DNA of 64,000 nt from Microbacterium testaceum StLB037 (GCF_900104345.1 NZ_FNJN01000004.1:310802-374801); one strand, 5' to 3'; shown: positions 25,211 through 34,956, counted from the first letter of the stretch. A program made the numbers and translations. Notes: generated by a model not told the origin, from the letters alone.

Positions 25211-26268
25211 CGGGTGCTCCCGAGGGCGGTGAGAGGGTCGGACGAGGTGACGGTGCGCAGAGAGACGGCCGCGCCGAGAAGGCCGAGCGCGATCATGACC
25301 GCCGCGGGCGCGAGGGTCGTCAGCGGACTCAGGACGAAGGGCAGGGTGCCGCCGGCGACGGCCCCGAGCAGGGCGGTCAGACCGATCCCGACACCGACCC
25401 CGAGGATGAGGACCACCGACGCCTGGCCGAGGGCGTCGCGCACGAGGGCGGGGGTGCTCGCCCCGAGGGCCTTGAGGACGGCGATGTCGGCCGAGCGCTG
25501 CATCGTCCAGACGGTGAAGAAGGCTCCGACCACGAGGGCCGAGACGCCGAAGAGCATCGCGATCATCAGCGCGAGCGAACCGATCTCGGACCGGAACGTC
25601 GACAGAGCCGTGAGACTCGCCAGAGGAGTGGATGCCGTGGTGCCGGTGTCGGCGGCCACGGAATCCCACGCGGGGGAGCCGGTGACGGCGAGCACCGTCG
25701 GCTGCCCCGTCCCACCCACACGCTGGGCGAGGGTCGTCCAGGCCGCCGTGCTGAGCGCGACGACGGGCGTGTGGCTGTACCACTCGTCACCTCCGATCGC
25801 GGCCACGCGGTACGACGAGCCCGCGATCGACACGTCGTCGCCGACCGCCGCCCCGAGCGCCTTCGCGGCGCCCGCCGACAGGTCGACCTCGTCGTCGCGG
25901 CGCGGGGCGGCGAAGGCCGTACCCGCGTCGAGCCCGAAGAGGGCGACAGCGGTCGAGGCGCCGGGACCCTCGGCCCGCGTCTGCGTGATGCCGACGGGGG
26001 TGACCGTGTCGACTCCGGGCGCCGCGCGCCAGGCGGCGACGGTGTCGGCCTCGATGGTCGAGTCCGCGAAGGTCGCGCTCGCGCCGTCGACCGGGTGCAG
26101 CACCAGCCGGTCCCCGGGGAGGGCGAGCACGCCGGAGACGTTCTGAGCGGCGAGGCCGCCCGTCAGCCCCGAGAGGAAGCCGACGAGCAGGGTGATGAGG
26201 GCGACGACCGCCCCGATGAGGGCGAATCGCCCGCGGGCGAACCGCAGATCGCGCCATGCGACGTACAC
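25207..26268 (-). CDS. FtsX-like ABC permease (MacB type)
   Basis: A 353-residue permease. It has one N-terminal transmembrane helix (about residues 13-35), a large extracytoplasmic domain (about 40-225) and three C-terminal helices (about 235-345) in the FtsX-fold order. Its GTG start at 26268 has AAGGAG six bases upstream, better than the longer frame. It forms a transporter with the overlapping ATPase. It is divergent from a histidine kinase gene, a common arrangement for transporter and sensor. Confidence 0.87.
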   Translation of the reverse strand: MYVAWRDLRFARGRFALIGAVVALITLLVGFLSGLTGGLAAQNVSGVLALPGDRLVLHPVDGASATFADSTIEADTVAAWRAAPGVDTVTPVGITQTRAEGPGASTAVALFGLDAGTAFAAPRRDDEVDLSAGAAKALGAAVGDDVSIAGSSYRVAAIGGDEWYSHTPVVALSTAAWTTLAQRVGGTGQPTVLAVTGSPAWDSVAADTGTTASTPLASLTALSTFRSEIGSLALMIAMLFGVSALVVGAFFTVWTMQRSADIAVLKALGASTPALVRDALGQASVVLILGVGVGIGLTALLGAVAGGTLPFVLSPLTTLAPAAVMIALGLLGAAVSLRTVTSSDPLTALGSTR

Positions 26269-26414
26269 GTCGTCTCCTTCCGCCGACGACTCTCGCCGGC
26301 ACCGTTCCAGCCTCGCCAGGGGCGCGCTCGCGGGCATCGGCGGGGTGGGCGAACTCTCTCTCCACCTTTCGGATGATCCGCCGGGGTCCGGGCATCCGTA
26401 GCCTGGAGCGTGAC

Positions 26415-27578
26415 ATGAGCCATCGACCCCTCGCCCCCGTCTTCACGGGGCTGCGCGTGGGCCTGCACGCCCTCTTCGGGGGCCTGCTCGCCCTCGTCGT
26501 CGCGCGCGTCCTGCTGACGAACGGATCGCTGCTCGCCCTCGTGCTCGCCGGCGTGCTGGGGGTCGTGTACCTCGCGGGGCTCTGGGTCGCGCGTTCGGGG
26601 CGCTCGCGGCGCAGCGTCGTGTGGGTGGTGGCGCTCACGGTGGTGTGGGCGGCGCTGGTGTGGCTCGTGCCCGAAGCGGCGTACCTCGTGTTCCCCCTGT
26701 TCTTCCTGTACCTGCACGTCCTGCCGGGGGCGGCCGGACCGCTCGCCGTCGTCGGCACCACGGCCCTCACGATCGCCGCTTTCGCCGTGCACGGGGGGCT
26801 CACCGTCGGCGGGGTCGTCGGTCCGGTCGTCGGGGCGGGGGTGGCGCTGTTGATCGGCCTGGGCTACGGGGCTCTGGAGAGGCGGGCCGCGGAGCGCGAG
26901 GCGCTCATGTCCGAACTGATCGCCACGCGCGGTCGGCTCGCCGCCGCCGAGCGCGAGCAGGGGACGCTCGCCGAACGCGCGCGACTCGCCCGCGAACTGC
27001 ACGACACCGTCGCCCAGGGGCTGTCGAGCATCCAGATGCTGTTGCACGCGGCGGAGCGGGCCGACGCCGACGGCCCCGGGATCGCGCACGTGCGTCTCGC
27101 GCGCCAGACGGCCGCCGACGGTCTCGCCGAGACGCGTCGGTTCATTCGCGAGCTCGCTCCGCCGAGCCTCGATCGCGGCCTGGGCTCGGCCCTCGAGCGT
27201 CTCGCCGCCGGGTGGGGCGCCCGCGAGGGCGTCGACGTGGAGGTGGAAGTGGATGCCGCGGTCTCGCTGCCCATGGACGCGCAGACCGCTCTGCTCCGCA
27301 TCGCCCAGGGGGCCCTCGCGAACATCGCCCAGCACGCGCGGGCGCGGAGCGTGCGCATCCGACTCGTCCCGCAGGCGGGGGGTGCGCGGTTGACCGTGAC
27401 CGACGACGGCATCGGGTTCGACGCGAGCGGCGCCGAGCAGGCGGCATTCGGAACGGACTCCTTCGGGCTGCGCGCCATGCGCGAGCGCGTCGATCAGCTC
27501 GACGGCGTGCTCGACGTGGACAGCGCGCCCGACGCGGGATCGACCATCACCGTCGTCCTTCCGGGAGGGGCGGCATGA
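26415..27578 (+). CDS. Sensor histidine kinase, NarL/DesK type
   Basis: A 387-residue kinase. About five hydrophobic segments occupy residues 10-155, then a HisKA_3 dimerisation domain with the phospho-acceptor histidine in [18 protein letters not shown] (near 195), and a HATPase_c domain with an N-box region and VTDDGIGFD (near 332). The response regulator gene overlaps by 4 nt. With the divergent LolD/FtsX pair next door, sensing of envelope stress or a toxic peptide and control of that transporter is likely, though inferred. Confidence 0.9.
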   Translation: MSHRPLAPVFTGLRVGLHALFGGLLALVVARVLLTNGSLLALVLAGVLGVVYLAGLWVARSGRSRRSVVWVVALTVVWAALVWLVPEAAYLVFPLFFLYLHVLPGAAGPLAVVGTTALTIAAFAVHGGLTVGGVVGPVVGAGVALLIGLGYGALERRAAEREALMSELIATRGRLAAAEREQGTLAERARLARELHDTVAQGLSSIQMLLHAAERADADGPGIAHVRLARQTAADGLAETRRFIRELAPPSLDRGLGSALERLAAGWGAREGVDVEVEVDAAVSLPMDAQTALLRIAQGALANIAQHARARSVRIRLVPQAGGARLTVTDDGIGFDASGAEQAAFGTDSFGLRAMRERVDQLDGVLDVDSAPDAGSTITVVLPGGAA

Positions 27579-28195
27579 TCCGCGTCGTGATCGCCGACGA
27601 CCACCCGGTGGTGCGGGCGGGTGTGCGCGCCCTGCTCGATGCCGAAGCCGACATCGAGGTGGTGGGCGAGGCGGCCACCCCCGACGAGGCCGTCGCCCTC
27701 GCCGCGTCGCTCGCGCCGGAGCTCGTGCTGATGGACCTGCAGTTCGGCGAACGGGCGGCGGGAGCCGAGGCCACCCGACGGGTGCGCGCGCTCGCCGCGC
27801 CACCGTACGTGCTCGTGCTGACGAACTACGACACCGACGGCGACATCCTCGGCGCCGTCGAGGCGGGAGCCAGCGGGTACCTGCTCAAGGACGCCCCGCC
27901 GCACGAGCTCCTCGCCGGCGTCCGTGCCGCTGCGGCCGGGCAGAGCGCTCTGGCCCCGGCGATCGCGGGGCGCCTCCTCGCCCGTCTGCGCGAGCCGCGG
28001 GTGACCCTGTCGGTGCGCGAGATCGAGGTGGTGCGTCTCGTCGCGCGAGGCGCCTCGAACGCCGAGGTGGCCGCGCGCCTGCACATCACCGACGCGACGG
28101 TGAAGTCGCACCTCGCGCACGTGTTCTCGAAACTCGGCGTCTCTTCTCGCACCGCCGCCGTCTCGGCGGCTCGAGCCCTCGGCATCCTGCGCTGA
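27575..28195 (+). CDS. NarL/LuxR-type response regulator
   Basis: A 206-residue regulator. The receiver domain starts [18 protein letters not shown]; the phosphorylated aspartate is in [10 protein letters not shown] (near residue 53), with the conserved lysine in GYLLKDAPP. The C-terminal LuxR HTH reads [24 protein letters not shown]. It overlaps the kinase gene by 4 nt (ATGA), so the two are a cognate pair. Target genes are not shown by the sequence; the divergent ABC pair is the first candidate. Confidence 0.93.
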   Translation: MIRVVIADDHPVVRAGVRALLDAEADIEVVGEAATPDEAVALAASLAPELVLMDLQFGERAAGAEATRRVRALAAPPYVLVLTNYDTDGDILGAVEAGASGYLLKDAPPHELLAGVRAAAAGQSALAPAIAGRLLARLREPRVTLSVREIEVVRLVARGASNAEVAARLHITDATVKSHLAHVFSKLGVSSRTAAVSAARALGILR

Positions 28196-28232
28196 TCCTC
28201 CACGCGGGTGCGCGGGCCTTTACGATGGCCCC

Positions 28233-28736
28233 ATGATCAGGGTGCGCGTCGTCGGGGTCGCCCTCGACCCCGCCCAGCAGCACGTCATCCTGCTCAAACC
28301 GATCGACGCGGCTCGAGGACGCGATCGCGTGCTGCCCGTGTGGATCGGACCGCAAGAGGCGATGTCAATCCTCGTGGCGATCGAGGGCACGGGATCGCCG
28401 CGCCCCCTCGCGCACGATCTCATGACCGCGATGCTCGGCGAGCTGTCCGCGTCGGTCGACCGGGTGGAGATCACCCACCTCGACGAGGGGACCTTCCACG
28501 CGCGGGTGGTGCTGAACACCCCGGTCGGGCCCCGCACCTTCGACTCCCGCCCCTCGGATGCCATCGCCCTCGCCGCCCGCGCCGATGCGCCGATCCTCGT
28601 GGCCGACGCCGTCTTCGACGAGGCCGGAGTACCCGACGACGCCGTCGAGCTCGACGGGGACGGGGCCGACGAGGATCGCGTGGAGGAATTCCGGAGGTTC
28701 CTCGACCACGTCGATCCCGACGATTTCCAGGGCTAG
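28233..28736 (+). CDS. Bifunctional nuclease (BFN, DUF151) domain protein
   Basis: A 167-residue protein of the DUF151/BFN family. The family pattern LPVWIGPQEAMSIL (near residue 34) and SRPSDAIALAARADAPILV (near 105) are clear, followed by an acidic C-terminal tail ending in DPDDFQG. Family members have been reported with nuclease activity in plants and are of unclear role in bacteria. In actinobacteria it is typically near a MerR/FHA (Gar) cluster, which is not seen here. Confidence 0.9.
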   Translation: MIRVRVVGVALDPAQQHVILLKPIDAARGRDRVLPVWIGPQEAMSILVAIEGTGSPRPLAHDLMTAMLGELSASVDRVEITHLDEGTFHARVVLNTPVGPRTFDSRPSDAIALAARADAPILVADAVFDEAGVPDDAVELDGDGADEDRVEEFRRFLDHVDPDDFQG

Positions 28737-28822
28737 CACCGATCCCGGGTGCCCCCGCACGCTCCTAGACTCGCGGAAGGGCCGCGTGCCGCGGTCCGTG
28801 ATCCACGACGAACGGGGAACCA

Positions 28823-29884
28823 ATGCAACTCGCCATGGTCGGACTCGGACGAATGGGCGCCAACATCGTCCGCAGACTCATGAGAGACGGTCACGACTGC
28901 GTCGTGTTCGACGTGAACCAGGATGCCGTGGCCTCCCTGGTCGCGGAGGGGGCGACCGGGGCGACGAGCATCGCGGACCTCGCATCGAAGCTGCAGAAGC
29001 CCCGCGCCGTCTGGCTCATGATCCCCGCCGGTCTCACCGGAAAGGTCGTCGACGAGGTCGCCGAGGTGCTCGAGCCGGGCGACATCATCATCGACGGCGG
29101 CAACTCGAATTACCGCGACGACGTGCGCCGGGCGAAGAAGCTCGACGACAGCGGCATCCACTACGTCGATGTGGGCACCAGCGGTGGCGTGTTCGGTCTC
29201 GAGCGCGGGTACTGCCTGATGGTCGGCGGCCACGACGAGGCCGTCGCGCACCTCGAGCCCGTCCTGCGCACGATCGCGCCCGGACCGGGAGAGGTCGAGC
29301 GCACGCCCGGGCGCACCGGCGACTACACGACCGAGGAGCGCGGCTACCTGCACTGCGGCCCCTCCGGCAGCGGTCACTTCGTGAAGATGGTCCACAACGG
29401 CATCGAGTACGGCATCATGGCCGCCCTCGCCGAGGGCCTCAACGTGCTGAACAACGCCGACGCGGGGCTGCACCAGGGCGAGCACTCCGCCGAGGTCGCG
29501 CCGCTCGAAGAGCCGGAGTTCTACCAGTTCGACATCGACACCGCCCGGGTCACGGAGCTCTGGCGCCGCGGCTCGGTCATCTCGTCGTGGCTGCTCGACC
29601 TCACCGCCGCCGCCCTCGCGCAGAACCCGACGCTCGACGGCCTCGCCGGTCGCGTGTCGGACTCGGGTGAGGGGCGTTGGACGGTCAAGGCCGCCGTCGA
29701 CACGGGCGTGCCCGTGCCCGTGCTGGCGGCGTCGTTGTTCGAGCGCTTCGCCTCGCGCGGCGAGGACCACTTCGCAAACCAGGTGCTCTCGGCGATGCGT
29801 CTGCAGTTCGGCGGGCACCAGGAATTGCCCGCGGGTGACGTGCTCGAGGCCGGTCAGAAGAAGGCCGAGAGCGGCCGCAACTGA
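28823..29884 (+). CDS. gnd: Decarboxylating 6-phosphogluconate dehydrogenase
   Basis: A 353-residue enzyme that oxidatively decarboxylates 6-phosphogluconate to ribulose 5-phosphate in the pentose phosphate pathway. The dinucleotide motif [15 protein letters not shown] (residues 4-18), the substrate block [21 protein letters not shown] (near 115) and the catalytic [14 protein letters not shown] (near 188) are present. The short length is that of the NAD-preferring GnsZ-type branch rather than the 470-residue class. An aspartate after the second strand (FDVNQD) also suits NAD. Confidence 0.93.
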   Translation: MQLAMVGLGRMGANIVRRLMRDGHDCVVFDVNQDAVASLVAEGATGATSIADLASKLQKPRAVWLMIPAGLTGKVVDEVAEVLEPGDIIIDGGNSNYRDDVRRAKKLDDSGIHYVDVGTSGGVFGLERGYCLMVGGHDEAVAHLEPVLRTIAPGPGEVERTPGRTGDYTTEERGYLHCGPSGSGHFVKMVHNGIEYGIMAALAEGLNVLNNADAGLHQGEHSAEVAPLEEPEFYQFDIDTARVTELWRRGSVISSWLLDLTAAALAQNPTLDGLAGRVSDSGEGRWTVKAAVDTGVPVPVLAASLFERFASRGEDHFANQVLSAMRLQFGGHQELPAGDVLEAGQKKAESGRN

Positions 29885-29885
29885 C

Positions 29886-29941
29886 GTCGTCGACCCCGCC
29901 CTCGCCGCCGGTGATTCGCACCGTCGGCGGGGGCGTCGTCG
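29886..29941. terminator. Intrinsic terminator after gnd
   Basis: An imperfect long inverted repeat (CGTCGTCGACCCCGCC ... GGCGGGGGCGTCGTCG) with an inner CCGGTG/CACCG stem lies directly after the gnd stop. It has no marked T-run, as is common in high-GC actinobacteria. Confidence 0.55.
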
Positions 29942-29974
29942 TTCGCGTGCAGCGCTCCGGGGGAGACTAGAGGG

Positions 29975-30541
29975 ATGAGCAGTACCGAATCGCCCGCGTC
30001 CTCCGACCGCTACGTCGTCGCCACAGACGGCGCGTGCAAGGGCAACCCCGGCCCCGCCGGCTGGGCCTGGGTCGGCGAAGACGGACACTGGGCGGCCGGG
30101 TCGATCCCCGAGGGCACCAACAACATCGGCGAGCTGCTCGGCCTGTTGTACGCCATCACAGATCACGCCGACGTGCGCGAGCTCGTCGTGCAGGCCGACT
30201 CGAAGTACGCGATCGACACGTACTCGACGTGGATGGACGGCCACCGCCGTCGCGGCTGGGTCACGAGCGCGAAGAAGCCGGTCGCCAACCAGGGGATCCT
30301 CGAAGCGCTGATCGCGGCGCGCGACGCTCGGCGGGCCGCCGGGCTCCCCGACGTCGTGCTCGAGCACGTGCGCGGGCACTCGGGCCACGTGCTCAACTCG
30401 TGGGCCGACGAGCGTGCGGTGCGGGCTTCGCAGCACGCCGCCAAGGGTGAGGAGCTCATCTGGACCTCGCTGCGCGGCCTCGACAAGCTCGAGGTTTCGT
30501 CGGCGCCTCCCCGTTCCGCAGCCGACCGCAACGGCCGCTAG
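29975..30541 (+). CDS. rnhA: Ribonuclease HI
   Basis: A 188-residue RNase H that cuts the RNA strand of RNA-DNA hybrids. Catalytic acidic residues are visible: Asp in VATDGACKGNPGPAGWAWV (near residue 15), Glu in TNNIGELLGLL (near 51), Asp in LVVQADSKYAID (near 74) and Asp in SWADERAVR (near 147). The C-terminal about 35 residues are an extension. It overlaps by 4 nt the end of the convergent epimerase gene. Confidence 0.92.
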   Translation: MSSTESPASSDRYVVATDGACKGNPGPAGWAWVGEDGHWAAGSIPEGTNNIGELLGLLYAITDHADVRELVVQADSKYAIDTYSTWMDGHRRRGWVTSAKKPVANQGILEALIAARDARRAAGLPDVVLEHVRGHSGHVLNSWADERAVRASQHAAKGEELIWTSLRGLDKLEVSSAPPRSAADRNGR

Positions 30542-31509
30542 GCGCTGAGGACCTCCGCCTCTTCGGCGGGGGTGAGTCCCGCTCGGCGGGGGCGGTCCAG
30601 TCCGCGTTCGCGCTCGTCGTCGAGCGTGCGGCCCATCGTCTCGGCGAGAGAGCGGCGACGCCCTCCGGATGCCACGAAAGCGGCGTCACTGCGGCGCGCG
30701 AAGCCTCCCGCACTCTCGGGTAGCCACAGGGGCAGCGAACGCGGCCCGGCCCAGAAGGCGACGCCCCGCGCGGTGAGGGTGTCGTCGTCGAGGGTGACGG
30801 TCTCGGTCGCCGTTTCGGGTGCGTCGTGAGCGGCCGCGTCGCGGGCCGCCGCGAGCACCGCGGAGAGGGGGAGCTCCTCGCCGACCGCGTTGACCGGACC
30901 CGTGATGCCCGTCCAGCCGGCGAGGTCGATCCACGCGGCGAGGTCGTCCACGTCGATCGCCTGGACGTGGCGACCGGTCGCCTCGGGCGCGAGGACCCGC
31001 CCGCCGCGGGCGTAGCGGGCGGGCCAGTAGCCGAAGCGATCGGTGGGGTCGCCCGGCCCCACGATGAGCCCGGCCCGCGCCAGGAGCGCCTGGTCGCCGC
31101 GCCGGGCCGAGGTGATCCGTTCGGCGTGCACCTTGGCATCCGCGTACTGTCCGAGATCGGTCGGCTCCACGAGTTCCGCCGTCTCGTCGGCGAACGGCAT
31201 GTCGGAGCGGGAATACACCGAGACGCTCGAGACGAGCGTCCAGTGCGCCGCCCGGTCGGCGAGGGCATCGAGGGCGGATGCCACGAGCCCCGGGTCCCAC
31301 GAGAGCTCGACGACCTGGTCCCACTCGTGTCGGACTTCGTCGTAGGCGCCGGGCGCTGCCCGGTCGGCGCGGATCAGCCGGGCGCCGTGCGCCGCGTCGC
31401 CGGATTCGCCGCGGGCGAGGCGCGTGACCTCGGCGCCCTGCGCCACGGCGTGCGTCGCGATGGCGCGTCCGAGCCACGCGGTCCCGCCGAGGATGAGGAT
31501 GCGTCTCAT
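30538..31509 (-). CDS. NAD-dependent epimerase/reductase-like protein
   Basis: A 323-residue extended-SDR protein. It has the motif ILGGTAWLGRAIA (residues 4-16) and ends in a C-terminal region with LWLPESAGGFARRSD typical of the actinobacterial reductase subgroup. The usual YxxxK appears as YADAK (near 134-138). Substrate unknown. The ATG at 31509 puts the Rossmann motif at the N-terminus as expected; the upstream open frame is arginine/proline-rich and not believed. Confidence 0.83.
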   Translation of the reverse strand: MRRILILGGTAWLGRAIATHAVAQGAEVTRLARGESGDAAHGARLIRADRAAPGAYDEVRHEWDQVVELSWDPGLVASALDALADRAAHWTLVSSVSVYSRSDMPFADETAELVEPTDLGQYADAKVHAERITSARRGDQALLARAGLIVGPGDPTDRFGYWPARYARGGRVLAPEATGRHVQAIDVDDLAAWIDLAGWTGITGPVNAVGEELPLSAVLAAARDAAAHDAPETATETVTLDDDTLTARGVAFWAGPRSLPLWLPESAGGFARRSDAAFVASGGRRRSLAETMGRTLDDERERGLDRPRRAGLTPAEEAEVLSA

Positions 31510-31591
31510 GCGGGTCAGCCAATCACCCGAAGCGGGGGCGGGGCGAGGGTGTTCGCGCTCGGCGGAGGGAGACCGCGGTCGCCCAGCCGGA

Positions 31592-31670
31592 GACGGCGCG
31601 TGCCCACGACGGCGCGTGCCCATGACGGCGCGTGCCCACGACGGCGCGTGCTCACGACGGCGCGTGCCGG
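31592..31670. repeat. Five-copy 16-bp tandem repeat
   Basis: The unit GACGGCGCGTGCCCAC occurs at 31592, 31608, 31624, 31640 and (partial, 15 bp) 31656, with one-base changes. It lies in the 240-bp gap between the epimerase start and the end of the DUF222 gene, where I see no gene. There are no spacers, so it is not a CRISPR. Confidence 0.9.
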
Positions 31671-31749
31671 GTGGCGGGATCCGCGCGGCACAGGCAGGAC
31701 GGCCACCGCCGAAGGGTGGGATCGCCGCGGCGGGGCAATCGGTCGCGGC

Positions 31750-33057
31750 TCAGAACGGCGGGGGGTCGGGGTCGGAACCGGGGCTGGGCGCGAACGCGAC
31801 CCGAGGTTCGGGTGGGTCGGTGGTGCGGCGCCCGAGCGGGCTCGTCCACACGATGCTGCCGTCGGACTGCTGGGCGGCCGTCCAGGGTGTCTCGGTCTTG
31901 AGGACGTGGTGGCGCTTGCACAGGCACGCGAGGTTGCACAGCGTCGTCCGTCCGCCCCTCGCGTGGTCGAGGTTGTGGTCGATCTCGCAGCGACGGGCGG
32001 GCTGACGGCACCCGGGAAAGCGGCAGTGCACGTCGCGAAGGCGCACGAACCGACGCATCGCCGGAGTCGGACGGTAACGGTCGACCCCGAGGACCACGCC
32101 CGTGACCGGGTCGGTGAGCAGGCGCTCCCACCCCGGTGCTTCGGCGAGGAGGTGGCGCGCCGTATCGGCGTCGACGGGGGTGCACCCGTCGAGCATCGCG
32201 CCGCGCTCGCTCGCGCCGACGGCGGTCAACACCGGAATGACGACCGAGACCTCCGCCCGGATCGCTCCCAGCCCTCCCGGGAGGTGATCGTGCGTCGGGT
32301 CGATGACCGGTCGACCGCCGAGCACGAGGTCGCACAGCAGGTCGGCGCGGGTCTGATTGATTGACCGGGCGTCGGTGACGCCGATCTCTCCGCCGCCCGC
32401 ATCGGCGACCCGGCGCACAGCGCGCGCCTGTCGCGTGAGTCGATCGAACATCGCCCGGATCTTCGTCGCGCTGTCTATCACGCCGAGTTGCGCCATCCCG
32501 TCGATGTCGTCGTCGACCCAGACGCGGCGTCGGTCCACCGCGTCGCTATGACGCTCCGTGATCGAGCGAGGCTCGAGTTCGTCGGCGACCGCCCGGGCGA
32601 AGGCGCGAGTGCCGGCGACCGTGTCGCGCTCGGCGCGGGTCAGGACGCGGCGCTCGAACTCCTGGCGGCTCTCCGATTCGAGCAGGGGTGCCCCGACCTC
32701 GCGGATCACCTCGGCGTGCCGCGCCGTGATCTTCGCCTCCTCCAGCGCGGTCACCGTCGCGGGGAAGTCCTCGACCAGCGCGCCGGCCTCGGTAAGGCGT
32801 CGTTGCGCCGTGCGATCGTGCCACCGCAGCGCGAGGCCCACCTCGGCCGCGATCGAGCGCAGGGCGACCTCGCGCTCCTGCACGGTGCGGGGCCGGTGAG
32901 CGCTTCGCCCCACAGCGACGGCGTGCGCGCGCGCCAGCTGTCGGAACCGCTCCGCCTCGAGCGCGGAGATCGTCGCCTCGATCCGTACGAGAGAGGCGAC
33001 CACATCGTCGAGCACCGCGTCGTCCGCCTCGTGCGGAGAAGCTGCGGGGTGGCTCAT
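31750..33057 (-). CDS. DUF222 / HNH endonuclease-signature protein (13E12 type)
   Basis: A 435-residue protein of the actinobacterial 13E12 repeat family. Residues about 15-300 are DUF222. The C-terminal HNH domain (about 335-385) has CRFPGCRQPARRCEIDHNLDHARGG followed by NLACLCKRHHVLK, so the metal/catalytic histidines and the CxxC-type pairs are intact. Members are multi-copy in many actinobacterial genomes and may be mobile-element-associated, but their role is unknown. It borders the lower-GC accessory insert. Confidence 0.9.
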   Translation of the reverse strand: MSHPAASPHEADDAVLDDVVASLVRIEATISALEAERFRQLARAHAVAVGRSAHRPRTVQEREVALRSIAAEVGLALRWHDRTAQRRLTEAGALVEDFPATVTALEEAKITARHAEVIREVGAPLLESESRQEFERRVLTRAERDTVAGTRAFARAVADELEPRSITERHSDAVDRRRVWVDDDIDGMAQLGVIDSATKIRAMFDRLTRQARAVRRVADAGGGEIGVTDARSINQTRADLLCDLVLGGRPVIDPTHDHLPGGLGAIRAEVSVVIPVLTAVGASERGAMLDGCTPVDADTARHLLAEAPGWERLLTDPVTGVVLGVDRYRPTPAMRRFVRLRDVHCRFPGCRQPARRCEIDHNLDHARGGRTTLCNLACLCKRHHVLKTETPWTAAQQSDGSIVWTSPLGRRTTDPPEPRVAFAPSPGSDPDPPPF

Positions 33058-33357
33058 GTAGACATGCTTCCACCAACCTCCGACATTGCCGTCGGCGTCG
33101 GTGACGGCGTGAAAAGAAGCTGCGGCCGAGGTATCGCCGACCGCAGCTCGCTCGGTAGAAAGGAGGTGTGACCCACTCCCCGACCCCGTCCCTCATCCGG
33201 CGGCGCATGGACTGACGCGGAGGGAGGATCATGCCGTTCATTTACGCATTCGTTCGCGGGTTCAAACGCTTATAGCTAAAACGCCGCTGGTTCGTCCCAG
33301 CTGAATGTCCCTCACCGATACCGTGGAGCGACACAGCGTTGGAGCTAGGGGGCCTCA
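33058..33357. other. Intergenic region with hairpin and two tiny ORFs
   Basis: A 300-bp gap between divergent genes. It has an 8-bp inverted repeat (33118-33125 / 33141-33148, AGCTGCGG...CCGCAGCT). Two very short ORFs have strong Shine-Dalgarno sequences: a 15-codon GTG ORF at 33169 after AAAGGAGGT, and a 14-codon ATG ORF at 33231-33275 (MPFIYAFVRGFKRL) after GGAGGGAGG. From about 33240 the base composition drops, marking the left edge of the accessory insert. No tRNA is found. Confidence 0.45.
33231..33275 (+). CDS. Possible 14-residue leader or small peptide
   Basis: MPFIYAFVRGFKRL, amphipathic and basic, with GGAGGGAGG at best spacing before its ATG. It lies about 80 bp before the 33358 gene. 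It could be a leader peptide or a remnant of a longer gene; there is no further support. Confidence 0.25.
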   Translation: MPFIYAFVRGFKRL

Positions 33358-34314
33358 GTGGCGGGAAACGGTAGTCGGAGCGGTCCGAAGGTTCGCGAGC
33401 GCACGATCAATTTTTACGAGATCGTGAAATACGTGAACTTCTCGACGAACGAGCGGATGATCCACGCGGATTGGCAAGAAATCCTCGAAGCGCTTGCTAG
33501 CGTGCCGCTGCGCGAACGAGTTTGGGAGGGACCCGAAAAGACGCTCATTGGAGAGGTCATGAGGGTCGACGGGCAGAACCACCTGAAACTAATGCTGGTG
33601 CGGGACCAAGATTCTTGGCTCGATGTATACAACAGTCAGAAGGACACCGTTGGTGAGCTGCAGCTTGAGGACTCCGCCCAGTTGCTTGAGACGTCGATCG
33701 TTGCGTTCCTTCCGTACGGCAATGTCATCGGCCTGATTCAGGGCTCCACGACGGCGCCCACGCCGGGTGGGTTTGCACAGTGGCTAAACGGCCTCAAAAT
33801 CCTGGCTGATGGATTCACGGTCGACACCGAGCCGATGGTCTCGCGGGAGATCCAAAACCTCATCAACCAGTCGGCGGAGCTCGACCGGATCTCCGTCAAG
33901 GTGCACACGAACCGAGCGGATGCCCTCGAGAAGCGAGGTTCGAAGCTTTCCTCCGTGCTGCGAGCAGTCAAGGAGGAGTACGGCTCGATGGTCGTGACTG
34001 TCATCTTGCAGCCGGGCAGAGCCAAGGACATGGCAGCGGGGCGCGCAGCGGTGCGTGAGGAAGCTAAGGTCATCGCCGAAGCCTCCGACAATAACGAAGT
34101 GCGCAGTGCGACGGGCCGGCTTGTGTACATCGAGGCGGACGACAAGCGGCACGGCGTGGACGTAGACTTCGCGAAACAGAAGATCACCGCAAAGCGGCAT
34201 ATCTCTACGACATCCGAGGACGGCAGTCCGATTCGCAACGAGTCGGCCGTGCGGGCCATCGTTGAGGTCGCGCTCGAGCACGAAGCCGAGCTGCGAAAGA
34301 TTGTCGAGGCATAG
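33358..34314 (+). CDS. Unknown accessory protein, lower GC
   Basis: A 318-residue soluble protein I do not recognise. It starts at GTG 33358 with GGGGG upstream. Its codon use is clearly less GC-rich than the flanks. The N-terminal half looks like a mixed alpha/beta domain (RTINFYEIVKYVNFST, then DWQEILEALASVPL); the middle has SVKVHTNRADALEKRGSKLSSVLRAVKEE, a helical stretch, and the C-terminal part has alternating strands with GRLVYIEADDKRHGVDVDFAKQK. No catalytic motif stands out. With the membrane protein 57 bp downstream it forms a two-gene island. A role in phage defence is possible by context but not shown. Confidence 0.7.
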   Translation: MAGNGSRSGPKVRERTINFYEIVKYVNFSTNERMIHADWQEILEALASVPLRERVWEGPEKTLIGEVMRVDGQNHLKLMLVRDQDSWLDVYNSQKDTVGELQLEDSAQLLETSIVAFLPYGNVIGLIQGSTTAPTPGGFAQWLNGLKILADGFTVDTEPMVSREIQNLINQSAELDRISVKVHTNRADALEKRGSKLSSVLRAVKEEYGSMVVTVILQPGRAKDMAAGRAAVREEAKVIAEASDNNEVRSATGRLVYIEADDKRHGVDVDFAKQKITAKRHISTTSEDGSPIRNESAVRAIVEVALEHEAELRKIVEA

Positions 34315-34371
34315 CAGTGTCGGGGGTTCCTGTCACTATCGGAGCAACGTCCGGCAGAAGGAGGTCAAGTC

Positions 34372-34956
34372 ATGATTCGCAGGCTCACGAGCGCCGCTCG
34401 CGATCTGTGGCTTGACCGCATCTGGGTCGACTATCCCCTCTCCGTCGCGGTGGTCGCCGTGCACCTCGCCGTTGTAGGCCTATGGCCGTGGCTTGACGTC
34501 CTTGGCACCGCGAGCGCGCCTGATCGTCGAGCCGTGTACTCGGCCGCCGCGATTGTGGTTTCCCTGCTCGGTTCGTTCAGCGCCGTCGCGATCGGACAAA
34601 TGAGTTCAGCCAAAGGTGCCCGGGCCGATGCGTTGCGCGAGGCGGGTGGCCCCGATCTCGCTAAAAACTGGCGCAGCATTTTTAGGACCGCTCTGCTGTG
34701 CGCACTCGTAGCGTTGACGGCGTTGTTGCTAGACCCGTCTGTACCGCCGGTGACCAACGAGCCTCCTCTGACACCCGTGATAGTCCGGTGGGTGTTCGAG
34801 TTGGCGCTCGTGCTAGCTGTGGTTCGTTTTCTTCGCCTGAGCGCTCTCTTCGTCGAAGTGATGCAAGTTGCGTCGATGGGCGACGCGAGCGGGACCGCGG
34901 GGCCAGTCGACGCGCCACGCCCTAATCCGGAATGGGCGCGACGACACCGAGCCTGA
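34372..34956 (+). CDS. Unknown four-helix membrane protein
   Basis: A 194-residue protein. Hydrophobic segments lie near residues 24-44, 57-75, 105-120 and 135-150, with a short polar loop between the second and third. The ATG has AAGGAGG at good spacing, so translation is well supported. It is the second gene of the accessory pair. No family is recognised. Small multi-helix proteins like this are often the membrane-acting part of defence or toxin modules, but that is only an analogy. Confidence 0.7.
   Translation: MIRRLTSAARDLWLDRIWVDYPLSVAVVAVHLAVVGLWPWLDVLGTASAPDRRAVYSAAAIVVSLLGSFSAVAIGQMSSAKGARADALREAGGPDLAKNWRSIFRTALLCALVALTALLLDPSVPPVTNEPPLTPVIVRWVFELALVLAVVRFLRLSALFVEVMQVASMGDASGTAGPVDAPRPNPEWARRHRA

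Noticed and set aside
31592..31670. CRISPR array
   Set aside because: The copies are direct 16-bp repeats without spacers, and no cas gene is near.
33255..33275. A tRNA 3' end (GGTTCAAA) as attachment site of the accessory insert
   Set aside because: The bases on both sides cannot form the T-stem, and no acceptor stem or CCA is found.
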